NCBI GenBank assembly: GCA_001543015.1
Contig: LFLC01000065.1
Location: forward strand, 1 to 34,945
Length of the DNA: 34,945 nucleotides
Direction: 5' to 3'
Source: Nitrosopumilus sp. LS_AOA
Lineage (GTDB): Archaea > Thermoproteota > Nitrososphaeria > Nitrososphaerales > Nitrosopumilaceae
How positions within the stretch are numbered: position 1 is the first letter of the stretch; every line of letters starts with the position of its first letter. The position numbers and the translations under genes are program-made. Shown here one piece after another: positions 24,451 through 31,904 of the stretch. The notes below the pieces were generated by a model, which was not told the origin of the DNA, ran no database searches, and saw only the letters and a list, made by a program, of their open reading frames with translations.

Positions 24451-24987
24451 ATGAAAATTTATACTAAAACAGGTGATGATGGGAGCACGGGATTACAAGG
24501 TAATCTAAGAATTGATAAATCTCATCCAAGAATTGTATCTTATGGTACCATAGATGAGGTAAATGCATCACTGGGTATAGTTTTAACAAATTCATTAGAT
24601 GCAGACATTACAAAATTATTAACAGAAATTCAAAATGACTTATTTTTATTAGGCTCTGATCTTTCTAATCCAAATCTAAATGATCTAAAAAACCGTGTTT
24701 CATTAGAAATGATTACTAATTTGGAATTAAATATTGATAAATTTGAATTAGAATTAATCCCATTAACTAATTTTATTTTACCTGGGGGCGATATTGCTGC
24801 AGCACAATTACATTATGTTCGTACAATTGTTAGAAGAGCAGAAACTCTAGTCGTAAAATTAAGTGAAAAAGATGAAATTAATTCAAATTGTATAAAATAT
24901 CTAAATAGATTATCTGATTTGTTTTTTGTTTTATGTCGTTTAATTAACAAACGAAAAAACAAAGAAGATATTTTATGGAAACCCTAG
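24451..24987 (+). CDS. PduO-type ATP:cob(I)alamin adenosyltransferase
   Basis: 178 aa, standard length. Family motifs: TKTGDDGSTGL at the N-terminus (ATP binding), YGTIDEVNASLG, LPGG-x4-A-Q-L-H-Y-V-R-T-I-V-R-R-A-E, and YLNRLSDLFFVLCR near the C-terminus with the corrinoid-contacting Asp/Phe region. It makes adenosylcobalamin, the cofactor of methylmalonyl-CoA mutase in the archaeal 3HP/4HB carbon-fixation cycle. With cbtAB at 4.3 kb it forms a cobalt/B12 theme in the window, although not one operon. ATG start; monocistronic. Confidence 0.95.
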   Translation: MKIYTKTGDDGSTGLQGNLRIDKSHPRIVSYGTIDEVNASLGIVLTNSLDADITKLLTEIQNDLFLLGSDLSNPNLNDLKNRVSLEMITNLELNIDKFELELIPLTNFILPGGDIAAAQLHYVRTIVRRAETLVVKLSEKDEINSNCIKYLNRLSDLFFVLCRLINKRKNKEDILWKP

Positions 24988-25105
24988 ATGATTAATTTCA
25001 CACAGATGTAGATTATATTTAAAAATGTAATAATTTTGGGCTTGAAAATCATCCTTTAACTCAAATTTTTCTGCAAAAATAAATGTCAAATATCATTGAA
25101 CGAAT

Positions 25106-25115
25106 CTAAATAAAT
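25106..25115 (+). promoter_or_regulatory. TATA box of the GAPDH gene
   Basis: CTAAATAAAT is centred about 26 nt before the ATG at 25136, consistent with leaderless transcription. Confidence 0.5.
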
Positions 25116-25135
25116 GGGTCAAGCATTCAATTAGT

Positions 25136-26188
25136 ATGAAGAAAGTTTTTGTTAATGGTTATGGTTCAATTGGTAGCCGAATTACCTCTTTTTTACAAGA
25201 TGATTCGGAAATTTCAGTAATTGGTATTGGAAAATATTCCCCTGATGAAAAAGTAAATGTTGCAAATTCTAGAGGTTTGGATGTATATGTGCCTGAAAAT
25301 AAACTTGACAAGTTTTCCAATCATAAAATTGCAGGTACTATAGAATCCGCACTTGATGATTGTGATTTAGTAATTGATGCATCGCCTGGCGGACATGGTT
25401 ATAAAAATAAAAAAAATCTTTATGAACCAAAAAATATTCCAGCAATTTATCAAGGAGGTGAATCAATTAGTGGTTCTGAATCTGTTTCAGATTTACTGTT
25501 TAACTCTAGAGTAAATTATGATCTTGTATCAGATAAACAGCATGTAATGCAAGGAAGTTGTAATGTTACGGGGATGGGGAAAATTTTAGAACCACTACGT
25601 GATAGTTTTGGTGAACGTATAGTTAGATTTGATGTTACTCTAATTAGAAGATGGGCAGATATTGAGCAAATTGATGAAAAACTTGTAGACACTATAGAAA
25701 TGACAGAAAAACCCCACCATGGAGATGATGTTAAAGAATATTTTGGTAAAGATGCACCTCTATACGTTCGTGCAATTAAGGTACCCACAAGACAAATGCA
25801 TTTGCACATTATGGATATTAGATTCAAAGATGTAGCACCAAAACCATCTGAAATACATGAGATATTTACAAATGAATTTGGAGTTGCAACTTTATGGACT
25901 GTAAAGGGTACCAAAGACATTAGAGATTATGCTCAAAAAATGGGTTTTAATTTCACTGATACTAACATGATCCACATTCATGCAAATATGACTACATCAA
26001 TTGGCGATACCGTACAAATGATGTATTCAGATGATCAAACAGGAATTGTAATTCCTGAGAATCACATGTTACTTCAAGCAATGTTGTTTAAAAAATCATA
26101 TGAAGAAGCATTCACTCATACTGAATCTATATTTCACATGACAGAAAAAAAGAAAAAATTACAAGATTATTTTTCTAGAAAAGAATAA
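25136..26188 (+). CDS. gap: Archaeal-type glyceraldehyde-3-phosphate dehydrogenase
   Basis: 350 aa, typical of archaeal (class II) GAPDH. The Rossmann loop is VNGYGSIGSR (7-16). Catalytic C142 is in GSCNVTGMGK; most archaeal members have SCNTT, so Val for Thr at the fourth site is a small change. The conserved H-I-H-A-N-M-T-T-S and R-W-A-D regions are present. In an autotrophic archaeon it should run in the gluconeogenic direction. Convergent with the CNNM gene, 2 bp apart. Confidence 0.95.
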   Translation: MKKVFVNGYGSIGSRITSFLQDDSEISVIGIGKYSPDEKVNVANSRGLDVYVPENKLDKFSNHKIAGTIESALDDCDLVIDASPGGHGYKNKKNLYEPKNIPAIYQGGESISGSESVSDLLFNSRVNYDLVSDKQHVMQGSCNVTGMGKILEPLRDSFGERIVRFDVTLIRRWADIEQIDEKLVDTIEMTEKPHHGDDVKEYFGKDAPLYVRAIKVPTRQMHLHIMDIRFKDVAPKPSEIHEIFTNEFGVATLWTVKGTKDIRDYAQKMGFNFTDTNMIHIHANMTTSIGDTVQMMYSDDQTGIVIPENHMLLQAMLFKKSYEEAFTHTESIFHMTEKKKKLQDYFSRKE

Positions 26189-26190
26189 TT

Positions 26191-27438
26191 TTAGATTTTT
26201 TTGATTCTAATTTTTTGGGCAATATTTTTTGATACTTTTTCTACAATTATTCTAAGGCCTTCAACTTCTATTTTATCTCCTTCTTGAGGAATGTCTTGAA
26301 GTTTTTCATGAAGTAAACCATTTAGTGATGCATAGTCATCACCTTCTGGAACTTTGGTATTAAAAATCTCATTAATTATGTCAATTTCGATATCACCGTT
26401 TGTAATTATTGTATCTTGATCAACTCTTTCGTATCCTACACTTCTCGTTTGATCACTTTCATCTTCAATTTCTCCAACAATTTCTTCCAACAAATCTTCC
26501 AAAGTAACTAAACCCTCAACACCACCATGTTCATCTATTACAATTGCCATGTGTGTTTTCCTTCCTTGCATCTCCTTTAACAAAGAACTAACCATTTTTT
26601 CTTGAGATGCAAAAACTGGTTTTCTTGCAATTTCTTTTAAACTAATACCGTCATTGTCTTTTTCTAATTCTTTTAGAATGTCTTTTGCATGAATAAAACC
26701 TATAATATCATCACCATTTTCTCCAAAAATTGGAATTCTTGAATGTCCACTTTGATTGATTTGCGGTAATGCTTCAAAAAGTAACATTTTGGAATTAAGG
26801 GTAAACATCTTTGTTCTGGGAGTCATTACAGAGCGAATTACTGTATCATCAAATTTTAGTGCACTATGAACTAACTCCATCTCTTCTTTTTCTAATGCCT
26901 TTTCAGCTAATCCTTGCTCAATGACTCCTTTGATATCTTCTTCAGTAATTGGTGGGGGGCTGTAACTACTTCCAGTTAATTTAACAACTCCTTTTGAAAT
27001 AATTTCAAAGAATTTCACTACGGGGTAAAACGCATAACTGAATCCCAGCAAAACCGGTGCATATCGTAGGGCAATTTTAGTTGAATTTGCATTACAGTAA
27101 GTTTTTGGAGTAATTTCTCCAAATACTAAAATCAAAAATGTCATGACACCTACGGCTATTCCCAACCCATCATCTCCAAATAATCTAATTGCTAAACTTG
27201 TTGCAAGAGCTGATGCACCTACATTTACAAGATTATTGCCAAGATTTACACTTGACATCATCCAACTTGGATTAGTTTTTAATTTGTGTAATGCTTTTGA
27301 TCCTTTCTTTTTCTCATTAAATAACTGAATTACTTTTGATTTTCTAATTCCTACAAGAGCAACTTCTAATCCACTAAAAAATCCGGATAACCCTATCAGG
27401 GTAGATAAAATTGCTATCTCAACCCATAATTCTACCAT
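26191..27438 (-). CDS. CNNM/CorC (HlyC/CorC) family membrane protein with CBS pair
   Basis: 415 aa. An N-terminal CNNM (DUF21) membrane domain with 3-4 helices (about 5-185) is followed by a CBS pair (about 205-330; RSVMTPRTKMF marks its start) and a C-terminal CorC/HlyC transporter-associated domain (about 345-412, with YASLNGLL). The family handles magnesium or other divalent cation efflux, with ATP-Mg binding to CBS. All domains are complete. Confidence 0.92.
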   Translation of the reverse strand: MVELWVEIAILSTLIGLSGFFSGLEVALVGIRKSKVIQLFNEKKKGSKALHKLKTNPSWMMSSVNLGNNLVNVGASALATSLAIRLFGDDGLGIAVGVMTFLILVFGEITPKTYCNANSTKIALRYAPVLLGFSYAFYPVVKFFEIISKGVVKLTGSSYSPPPITEEDIKGVIEQGLAEKALEKEEMELVHSALKFDDTVIRSVMTPRTKMFTLNSKMLLFEALPQINQSGHSRIPIFGENGDDIIGFIHAKDILKELEKDNDGISLKEIARKPVFASQEKMVSSLLKEMQGRKTHMAIVIDEHGGVEGLVTLEDLLEEIVGEIEDESDQTRSVGYERVDQDTIITNGDIEIDIINEIFNTKVPEGDDYASLNGLLHEKLQDIPQEGDKIEVEGLRIIVEKVSKNIAQKIRIKKI

Positions 27439-27588
27439 GAGTTTCTCCGAAATAATTTCTTAGAATAACTATATCCTCTATTCATTTAGTTTTTTTGCAC
27501 CATCTTTTGGTTAGATTAATTTTGTAAAACTCTGATTTAACTCTTAAGATGTTATGGTGATTTTAAATCAATTGAGCGTAATACGAGC

Positions 27589-28926
27589 CTAATTTTTTGG
27601 TGGTTTTGCAAATTTATTTTCTGGATTACTATGGTAATCTACTGGAAGCATTGCATCTTTTTGTCTACCTGTAAGGATTCCAACTACAATGTCATCTTTT
27701 TGAATTACTCCCTCATCAATTAATTTTTTAATTCCAACAACTGTTGCACCGGATGCCATCTCACAATCAAACCCATTTAGACCCACAACTGACATACCAT
27801 CAAGCATTTGAGAATCAGTAACTGTAGTAACAACACCATCTGTAAATTCTAATGCTCGTAAACCTTTCAAAATATTAGCAGGTCTACCAATTTGAATTGC
27901 AGTGGCTTTAGTTTTTGGTCTTAATCCTTCTTTATCTAAATGATCATAATATCTTGAAATTAACTCGGTGTTTGGTTTACCTTTATTCCATCTTAATTCT
28001 TCACCTTCAAATTTTCCATTATACAAATCAGATAATGTACTTGCACCTTCAGAATTAATCACCGCAATTCTTGGAATTTTTTTAATCCATCCCCAATCAT
28101 ACAATTCCATTAATGCCTTTCCACAACTTGAAGTATTTCCCAATGCTCCACCAGGATACACAATCCAATCAGGTGCTTCCCAATTAAGATATTCTAAAGA
28201 TCTAAACGGAATTGTTTTTTGTCCTTCAATTCTAAATGGGTTGATAGAGTTTACAGTATACCCATTATGGTTTTGTGCATCTTCTAATGATTGTTTTAAT
28301 GCATCATCAAAATTTCCATCTACTTCTAAAATTTGAGCTCCAAATTGATATGCTTGACTAAGCTTTCCTGGTGCAATTTGGCCTTTTGGAATATACACAT
28401 CACATTTAATTCCCTCATTTGCTGCAAACATTCCTGCAGAAGCTGAGGTATTTCCAGTAGATGCACAAACAATTTTTTTTGCACCAACCATTTTTGCATG
28501 AGTAACTGCTGTTGCCATACCATTATCTTTGAAGGAACCACTTGGATTATACCCTTCAGGCTGTAACCATAGATTATCATTTGACATCCCTATTAGATTC
28601 GCAGCTTTTGACATTCTGTATGGTTTTGATAATCTGCCTTCTGCACCATCCAGGGATACCAAATATTTTGAACACTCTTCAATATTTTCAGTATCAATCT
28701 GACAAAAATTTAGTAATTCTCGGAATCTCCAAACACCACTTTCATTAAAAATACTACCTTCTGGATTTCGTCTTTTGTAAAAAACTTCTTTTAGACTGGT
28801 TGGTGGTTTATTTTTATAAATTACATCTAAAAGATGACCTTTTTCACATTGAACATTTGTACTAGTTACTGGATACTCTAAACCACAGTGAGGATCAATA
28901 CATTTGAGATAAGCGTCACCCTTCAT
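27589..28926 (-). CDS. thrC: Threonine synthase
   Basis: 445 aa from ATG 28926. A longer frame starts 54 nt upstream, but the protein family begins at MKGDAYLKCI. PLP-binding K133 is in NPSGSFKDNG, and the phosphate loop is STGNTSASAG. The N-terminus has C9, C14, C27 and H31, a zinc-ribbon-like segment seen in many archaeal and fold-type II threonine synthases. It converts O-phosphohomoserine to threonine. Monocistronic; 150-bp spacing to the CNNM gene downstream. Confidence 0.94.
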   Translation of the reverse strand: MKGDAYLKCIDPHCGLEYPVTSTNVQCEKGHLLDVIYKNKPPTSLKEVFYKRRNPEGSIFNESGVWRFRELLNFCQIDTENIEECSKYLVSLDGAEGRLSKPYRMSKAANLIGMSNDNLWLQPEGYNPSGSFKDNGMATAVTHAKMVGAKKIVCASTGNTSASAGMFAANEGIKCDVYIPKGQIAPGKLSQAYQFGAQILEVDGNFDDALKQSLEDAQNHNGYTVNSINPFRIEGQKTIPFRSLEYLNWEAPDWIVYPGGALGNTSSCGKALMELYDWGWIKKIPRIAVINSEGASTLSDLYNGKFEGEELRWNKGKPNTELISRYYDHLDKEGLRPKTKATAIQIGRPANILKGLRALEFTDGVVTTVTDSQMLDGMSVVGLNGFDCEMASGATVVGIKKLIDEGVIQKDDIVVGILTGRQKDAMLPVDYHSNPENKFAKPPKN

Positions 28927-29030
28927 AGTAATTAGACATAATTGGTGATAATTTAAAGCAAATGTGAAACTTTTGTACAAGTCAAGCTATTTTTCCTAAA
29001 CTTTAGATTGGATAAATTCTGAAAATAGGT

Positions 29031-29405
29031 ATGGTTACACACTCTGATCATTTAAAAAAAATACTTGGACATGTGCTTGACTCTTACCATATTCTTAAAG
29101 AATTTGAGGATAAACCAGGTGATCTTGATAGAATCAAGATAGAATTATTGAAAATTAATGGATTTTTGAAAGTGGTTACAAACAAAATTGATACTAGTCT
29201 AATCCAGTTGTCAGATTATAAGATATTAAAATCAAAATTTCAACATTATTTAGAAAATTATTATTTTGAAAAAGAAATTAAAACAATGGAACCCTTGTAT
29301 TTTGATGATCTTTCTAGAGTAAAAAATATGAGATTAAAAATATTGGAAGCGTTAGAAGGAAAACATATGATGGAACTCACTAAAGATTTACATCAAATGC
29401 TATGA
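29031..29405 (+). CDS. Helical protein of unknown function, coupled to a Cys-rich micro-protein
   Basis: 124 aa, almost wholly helical, soluble, slightly basic, no membrane span. No family recognised. Features include H-S-D-H-L-K-K-I-L-G-H-V-L near the N-terminus and a long helix around LKSKFQHYLENYYFEKEIK. Its stop overlaps the start of a 33-aa Cys-rich gene by ATGA, so both are made together. It is divergent from thrC. Confidence 0.7.
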   Translation: MVTHSDHLKKILGHVLDSYHILKEFEDKPGDLDRIKIELLKINGFLKVVTNKIDTSLIQLSDYKILKSKFQHYLENYYFEKEIKTMEPLYFDDLSRVKNMRLKILEALEGKHMMELTKDLHQML

Positions 29406-29503
29406 CTGATAGAAAAAAATGCATCTTATGTGGATGTCAAGACCATAAATTATTTGGATGCTCAAGACATATTTCTAAAAAATGTAGTTGTTATGAAACA
29501 TAG
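29402..29503 (+). CDS. 33-aa Cys-rich zinc-binding micro-protein
   Basis: Starts at ATG overlapping the upstream stop as ATGA. The sequence has six cysteines and two histidines in 33 residues: C7-x2-C10-x-C12, H15, C20, H23, C28-x-C30. This could bind one or two zinc ions. It is too short for normal gene calling. The pattern resembles the convergent 37-aa gene at 29521-29634. Coupling to a real gene plus the Cys density supports it; function unknown. Confidence 0.65.
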   Translation: MTDRKKCILCGCQDHKLFGCSRHISKKCSCYET

Positions 29504-29520
29504 AAATTTTCTAATAATGA

Positions 29521-29634
29521 TTATTTTCGTTTAGGGCCTGATCTTTCATGAAAATTAAAACAACATTTGCATTCTTTTTCAATACATTCAGATTCATTAT
29601 GATGACCACAAATTCCGCATTCACAACTAGACAT
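29521..29634 (-). CDS. 37-aa Cys/His-rich zinc-binding micro-protein
   Basis: Begins MSSCECGICGHH and has cysteines at 4, 6, 9, 17, 22, 24 and 25 plus H11, H12 and H29. A TATA-like AAATTATATTC lies about 30 nt upstream on the minus strand. The layout C-x2-C-G-H-H-x4-C-x4-C-x-C-C resembles the convergent micro-gene at 29402. Basic C-terminus RSGPKRK. A small zinc protein of unknown role. Confidence 0.65.
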   Translation of the reverse strand: MSSCECGICGHHNESECIEKECKCCFNFHERSGPKRK

Positions 29635-29756
29635 GGTATAGATTATTTAGTTTAGAATATAATTTGTCAGCTGATTTTTTATGAGTTTTAGGTCAAAAGC
29701 GATGCGGAAAGATCCCATTTGGCTGGGTATAACGCTCATATTTAGGATTTGAGGGT

Positions 29757-30074
29757 TCATTTTTCAAAATGTTCCTTGATTAATTGTAACATTTCTACAA
29801 ATGCTTTATGATATAATTCAAAACTACCTTCTGTCATTTTTAATTTCTCTAATAATTCTCCAATGAATATTGGGTCAGCATAACTTACAACTACTGTGTA
29901 ATGCCCAAAATCATCTTTACCATTTTCATAGACAAGCTTCTTCTCATTTCCCACTACACATTTTTCTAAATTTTCATACATGTTATTGAAAAACCCTTTG
30001 TAACTTTCATCAGATGGTGATAATTCTCCGTCTTTAGAGGAAAGTCTAATTGTATAGGTAAATATTTTATTCAT
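29757..30074 (-). CDS. Small protein, unknown, third gene of a coupled minus-strand operon
   Basis: 105 aa, soluble alpha/beta. N-terminal beta strand (KIFTYTIRLSS) and a C-terminal helix (LYHKAFVEMLQLIKEHF). No family recognised. The ATG overlaps the stop of the 58-aa zinc protein upstream (ATGA). Together with that gene and the 103-aa gene at 30244 it makes a translationally coupled trio. Confidence 0.7.
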   Translation of the reverse strand: MNKIFTYTIRLSSKDGELSPSDESYKGFFNNMYENLEKCVVGNEKKLVYENGKDDFGHYTVVVSYADPIFIGELLEKLKMTEGSFELYHKAFVEMLQLIKEHFEK

Positions 30075-30094
30075 TTCTTAGAACTACTTAGATT
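30071..30094 (-). repeat. 24-bp 3'-end repeat, copy 1
   Basis: Identical to 30607-30630. It encodes NLSSSKK and a TGA stop preceded by an ATGA start for the next gene. See the copy at 30607. Confidence 0.9.
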
Positions 30095-30247
30095 ACTAAC
30101 AAGGTTCTTGCACACTTGTTCCCATTCTTGTTTTTTATCATCAAATTGCCATTCAGGTTTTTTTCCTGTTTGTTTTTCAAATTCTTCATAGAAGTGTTCA
30201 ACGCATAATGGTGCTTCGCTAACACAACCACATTTTATGCATCTCAT
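30071..30247 (-). CDS. 58-aa zinc-binding-type protein in a coupled operon
   Basis: Begins MRCIKCGCVSEAPLCVEHFY: C3, C6, C8, C15 and H18 form a compact knuckle, followed by a helical charged tail ending NLSSSKK. Both ends use ATGA overlaps: its start overlaps the stop of the 103-aa gene and its stop overlaps the start of the 105-aa gene. These couplings make it convincing despite its length. Its last 24 bases are identical to the 3' end of the gene at 30607. Confidence 0.8.
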   Translation of the reverse strand: MRCIKCGCVSEAPLCVEHFYEEFEKQTGKKPEWQFDDKKQEWEQVCKNLVSNLSSSKK

Positions 30248-30555
30248 TTTTTATTATCCTCGATTTTTTTTGTGTAATTTTCTATCATTTCCCAAAATTC
30301 CGGTGATTGATAAAACTCTATCATACCATCAGGTCTAAACATTTCTCTAGTTTCTGCAATAATTGATTCAAGAAATGTCATAATTTTCTGAATATCTACT
30401 TCTGATGGACTTCTAAGCCACAATATTTTTAGAGAATTCTCTATACCTTTTATGTAATGTTTTTGTGATTGATAATTTTGTGGTTTTTTACCATCAGTGA
30501 ATATTTTATCTCGTTTTTCCATCCATCTTCTAATAACTTCATCAGCATCTAACAT
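30244..30555 (-). CDS. Small protein, unknown, first gene of coupled operon
   Basis: 103 aa, helical and soluble, with several Trp (W11, W49, W88 approximately) and a C-terminal YQSPEFWEMIENYTKKI. No family recognised. It starts 19 nt downstream of an 18-bp promoter element shared exactly with the gene at 31517. Its stop overlaps the next gene start by ATGA. Confidence 0.75.
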   Translation of the reverse strand: MLDADEVIRRWMEKRDKIFTDGKKPQNYQSQKHYIKGIENSLKILWLRSPSEVDIQKIMTFLESIIAETREMFRPDGMIEFYQSPEFWEMIENYTKKIEDNKK

Positions 30556-30573
30556 GAATTTTTTACAAGAATT

Positions 30574-30605
30574 ATGAACTTAAAGTTTAGGGGGATTTTC
30601 CCTAA
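30574..30605 (-). promoter_or_regulatory. Shared promoter/operator element, copy A
   Basis: The 18-mer ATGAACTTAAAGTTTAGG at 30574-30591 (plus-strand reading) is identical to 31870-31887. On the minus strand it gives CTTTAAGTT, a TATA-like box about 30 nt before the ATG at 30555. Beside it is an inverted repeat TTAGGG-N7-CCCTAA (30587-30605), placed just upstream of the TATA box. Confidence 0.65.
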
Positions 30606-30606
30606 C

Positions 30607-30630
30607 TCATTTCTTAGAACTACTTAGATT
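30607..30630 (-). repeat. 24-bp 3'-end repeat, copy 2
   Basis: Identical to 30071-30094 although the two host genes are otherwise unrelated (a membrane protein and a zinc protein). It suggests local recombination or copying of gene ends. Confidence 0.9.
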
Positions 30631-30816
30631 CTTAATGTTCAAGGAACTAGTCTTAACAAAAATACTAGCCAAAATAAACAAAGAGGACATAGTTGATAAC
30701 AATCCACCTAGTAGAACAACTGCAAGTTCAGATAACTGTAAACCAATAGCAATCAGAAAAACACCTAAAATGAACACAAAGAATAATTTTGTAATTCTAT
30801 TCATGATTTCTACCAC
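30607..30816 (-). CDS. Small two-helix membrane protein
   Basis: 69 aa from GTG 30816, or 65 aa from ATG 30804. Two membrane helices (about 8-27 and 30-53) and a short basic tail KNLSSSKK. Its start overlaps the end of the zinc-ribbon gene upstream. Its last 24 bases are identical to those of the 58-aa gene at 30071; here the ATGA that would start the next gene leads at once to a stop (ATG AGT TAG), so the coupling signal is vestigial. Confidence 0.75.
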   Translation of the reverse strand: MVEIMNRITKLFFVFILGVFLIAIGLQLSELAVVLLGGLLSTMSSLFILASIFVKTSSLNIKNLSSSKK

Positions 30817-31019
30817 TCGGATAACGAACCATGATCAGTTTCAAAAAAAGATTTTCCATTATCTTTAGAACCTAATTGATGTTCACAATGTGGACAAGTC
30901 ATAAAAAAAGTTCCTGTCAAACCTGTTTTATCAGGGATATCGGCACTTATGTTACTACAACAGTACGGACATGATATTTCTTTAAGTTCAACTACGATTT
31001 TTTTCTTTCTTCCAAACAT
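30810..31019 (-). CDS. Small zinc-ribbon protein
   Basis: 69 aa. Two CxxC knuckles, CPYC (17-20) with an extra C21 and CPHC (42-45), form a classic zinc ribbon with a 20-residue spacer. Basic N-terminus (GRKKK) and acidic Ser-rich C-terminus. It overlaps the start of the membrane protein gene downstream by 7 nt, suggesting a two-gene unit. Function unknown; nucleic acid or protein binding are both common for this fold. Confidence 0.78.
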   Translation of the reverse strand: MFGRKKKIVVELKEISCPYCCSNISADIPDKTGLTGTFFMTCPHCEHQLGSKDNGKSFFETDHGSLSEW

Positions 31020-31040
31020 TTTCTATAAGTATGATCTTAG

Positions 31041-31063
31041 GGTTACTTATCCTCTTTTTTTAT
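31041..31063 (-). promoter_or_regulatory. Shared T-run element, copy 1
   Basis: A 23-bp sequence (plus-strand reading GGTTACTTATCCTC plus seven T and AT) matches 33474-33496 with one mismatch. On the minus strand it reads as A7-GAGGA-x-AAGTAACC upstream of the zinc-ribbon gene at 31019, in the same relative location as at the gene ending 33428. Confidence 0.55.
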
Positions 31064-31068
31064 TGAAT

Positions 31069-31225
31069 CTAATCTAATGAATGCATAATTGGACATTTTT
31101 TATGATCCTTCTTTGCAAAATTATAATTAGCACATAACAGTTGAAATTCAGAAGGAGAACGTGTCCCTTTCATGATTTGACGTACTAATGCTGTAATATC
31201 ATCTCCACCTGTTGACCTACTTCAT
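31069..31225 (-). pseudogene. Small zinc-type gene broken by a single-base insertion (or sequencing error)
   Basis: On the minus strand, ATG AAG at 31225-31220 is followed by an extra T that creates TAG. Removing this one base gives MKRSTGGDDITALVRQIM and continues for about 50 codons through a Cys/His-rich end (C-A-N-Y-N-F-A-K-K-D-H-K-K-C-P-I-M-H) to TAG at 31069. The coding look of the open frame and the restored ATG argue for a recent frameshift. An intact shorter product from ATG 31173 (34 aa) is the alternative. Confidence 0.5.
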
Positions 31226-31323
31226 TGAGGAATTAATACACATTAAATTAAATTCTCATAAGATTTGTGAACATAAATATTTCTATAATCAACTAAAGTT
31301 CAAAACTGCTTAGAGTTGTCATT

Positions 31324-31440
31324 CTATACTTCGTTTTTGTTAGATTCTTCGTTTTTGTTAGATTCTTGTTTATGCGCTTTGCGTCTTTTCTGTTTAGTGG
31401 TACCACCAAGATTATGTCCATTTGGTAATTTCTTAGTCAT
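31324..31440 (-). CDS. 38-aa basic micro-protein with hexapeptide repeat
   Basis: Starts MTKKLPNGHNLGGTTKQKRR and ends with two perfect copies of a six-residue unit (ESNKNE). It is encoded by an exact 18-bp tandem duplication at 31330-31365. Highly basic in the first half; probably disordered. The opposite strand open frame here is of low-complexity Phe/Leu type and is not favoured. Moderate support only. Confidence 0.45.
   Translation of the reverse strand: MTKKLPNGHNLGGTTKQKRRKAHKQESNKNEESNKNEV
31330..31365. repeat. Exact 18-bp tandem duplication
   Basis: TTCGTTTTTGTTAGATTC occurs twice back to back (31330-31347 and 31348-31365). The length is a multiple of three and it lies inside a minus-strand frame, so it adds six residues without breaking it. 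Confidence 0.9.
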
Positions 31441-31516
31441 TTCTATTCATTATTTCCATATCGTCATTTTAAAGCTTTGTAGATTCTTTTTCATGTTTTT
31501 GCTTCTCCTCCTCTAC

Positions 31517-31852
31517 CTAATTCCCTAATGAATTACCTTGACTTTTCTTTTTGTAATTTTTGTATAAAATACGAATACCGAATCCTATCACCAATATCCC
31601 AATAACTTGAAAATACCATTCTCCAAATGATACAATATGATAACTACCGATGATAATCATCATAATTCCCCATAGTCCACTTTGAGTAAGTTTTTGAAAT
31701 GAATTTTTAGGCACCATTTTTTGTGGTGTGTCATCTATTTTTTCTATTTTTTCTATTTTTTCTATTTCTACGTTACATTTACAATTTGGACAATATTTGA
31801 GCTTAGGATTTAATTCACTACCACATTCTCTACAGAGATTATCCTCAACCAT
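31517..31852 (-). CDS. Zinc-ribbon membrane protein
   Basis: 111 aa. An N-terminal zinc ribbon (CRECGSELNPKLKYCPNCKC; C7, C10, C21, C24) is followed by a short tandem EKI repeat (EIEKIEKIEKI), then two membrane helices (about 61-78 and 82-96) and a basic tail. The ribbon would face the cytoplasm. It starts 18 nt downstream of promoter element copy B. Function unknown. Confidence 0.8.
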   Translation of the reverse strand: MVEDNLCRECGSELNPKLKYCPNCKCNVEIEKIEKIEKIDDTPQKMVPKNSFQKLTQSGLWGIMMIIIGSYHIVSFGEWYFQVIGILVIGFGIRILYKNYKKKSQGNSLGN

Positions 31853-31869
31853 AATTTTCTAAATTTCAT

Positions 31870-31899
31870 ATGAACTTAAAGTTTAGGAGAATTTTTCCT
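31870..31899 (-). promoter_or_regulatory. Shared promoter/operator element, copy B
   Basis: 31870-31887 is identical to 30574-30591. The adjoining inverted repeat is weaker (AGGA-N7-TCCT, 31885-31899) but has the same 7-bp spacer and the same position relative to the TATA-like CTTTAAGTT. Distance to the start codon is 18 nt, against 19 nt in copy A. Confidence 0.6.
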
Positions 31900-31904
31900 C
31901 TATT

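Noticed and set aside
29698-29736. Nested stem AGCG/CGCT with inner CCCA/TGGG as a small RNA
   Set aside because: Stems are only 4 bp each with bulges; C/D box motifs are not properly placed. Too weak to call.
29647-29739. 30-aa minus-strand frame MSVIPSQMGSFRIAFDLK and onward
   Set aside because: It is open and lies 17 nt after the 105-aa gene, but has no motif, overlaps the promoter of the 37-aa gene and shows no SD site. Not enough support.
31316-31528. Plus-strand hydrophobic frame of about 70 codons
   Set aside because: Low-complexity Leu/Phe frame opposite a basic micro-gene and a T-rich spacer; no promoter or convincing membrane topology.
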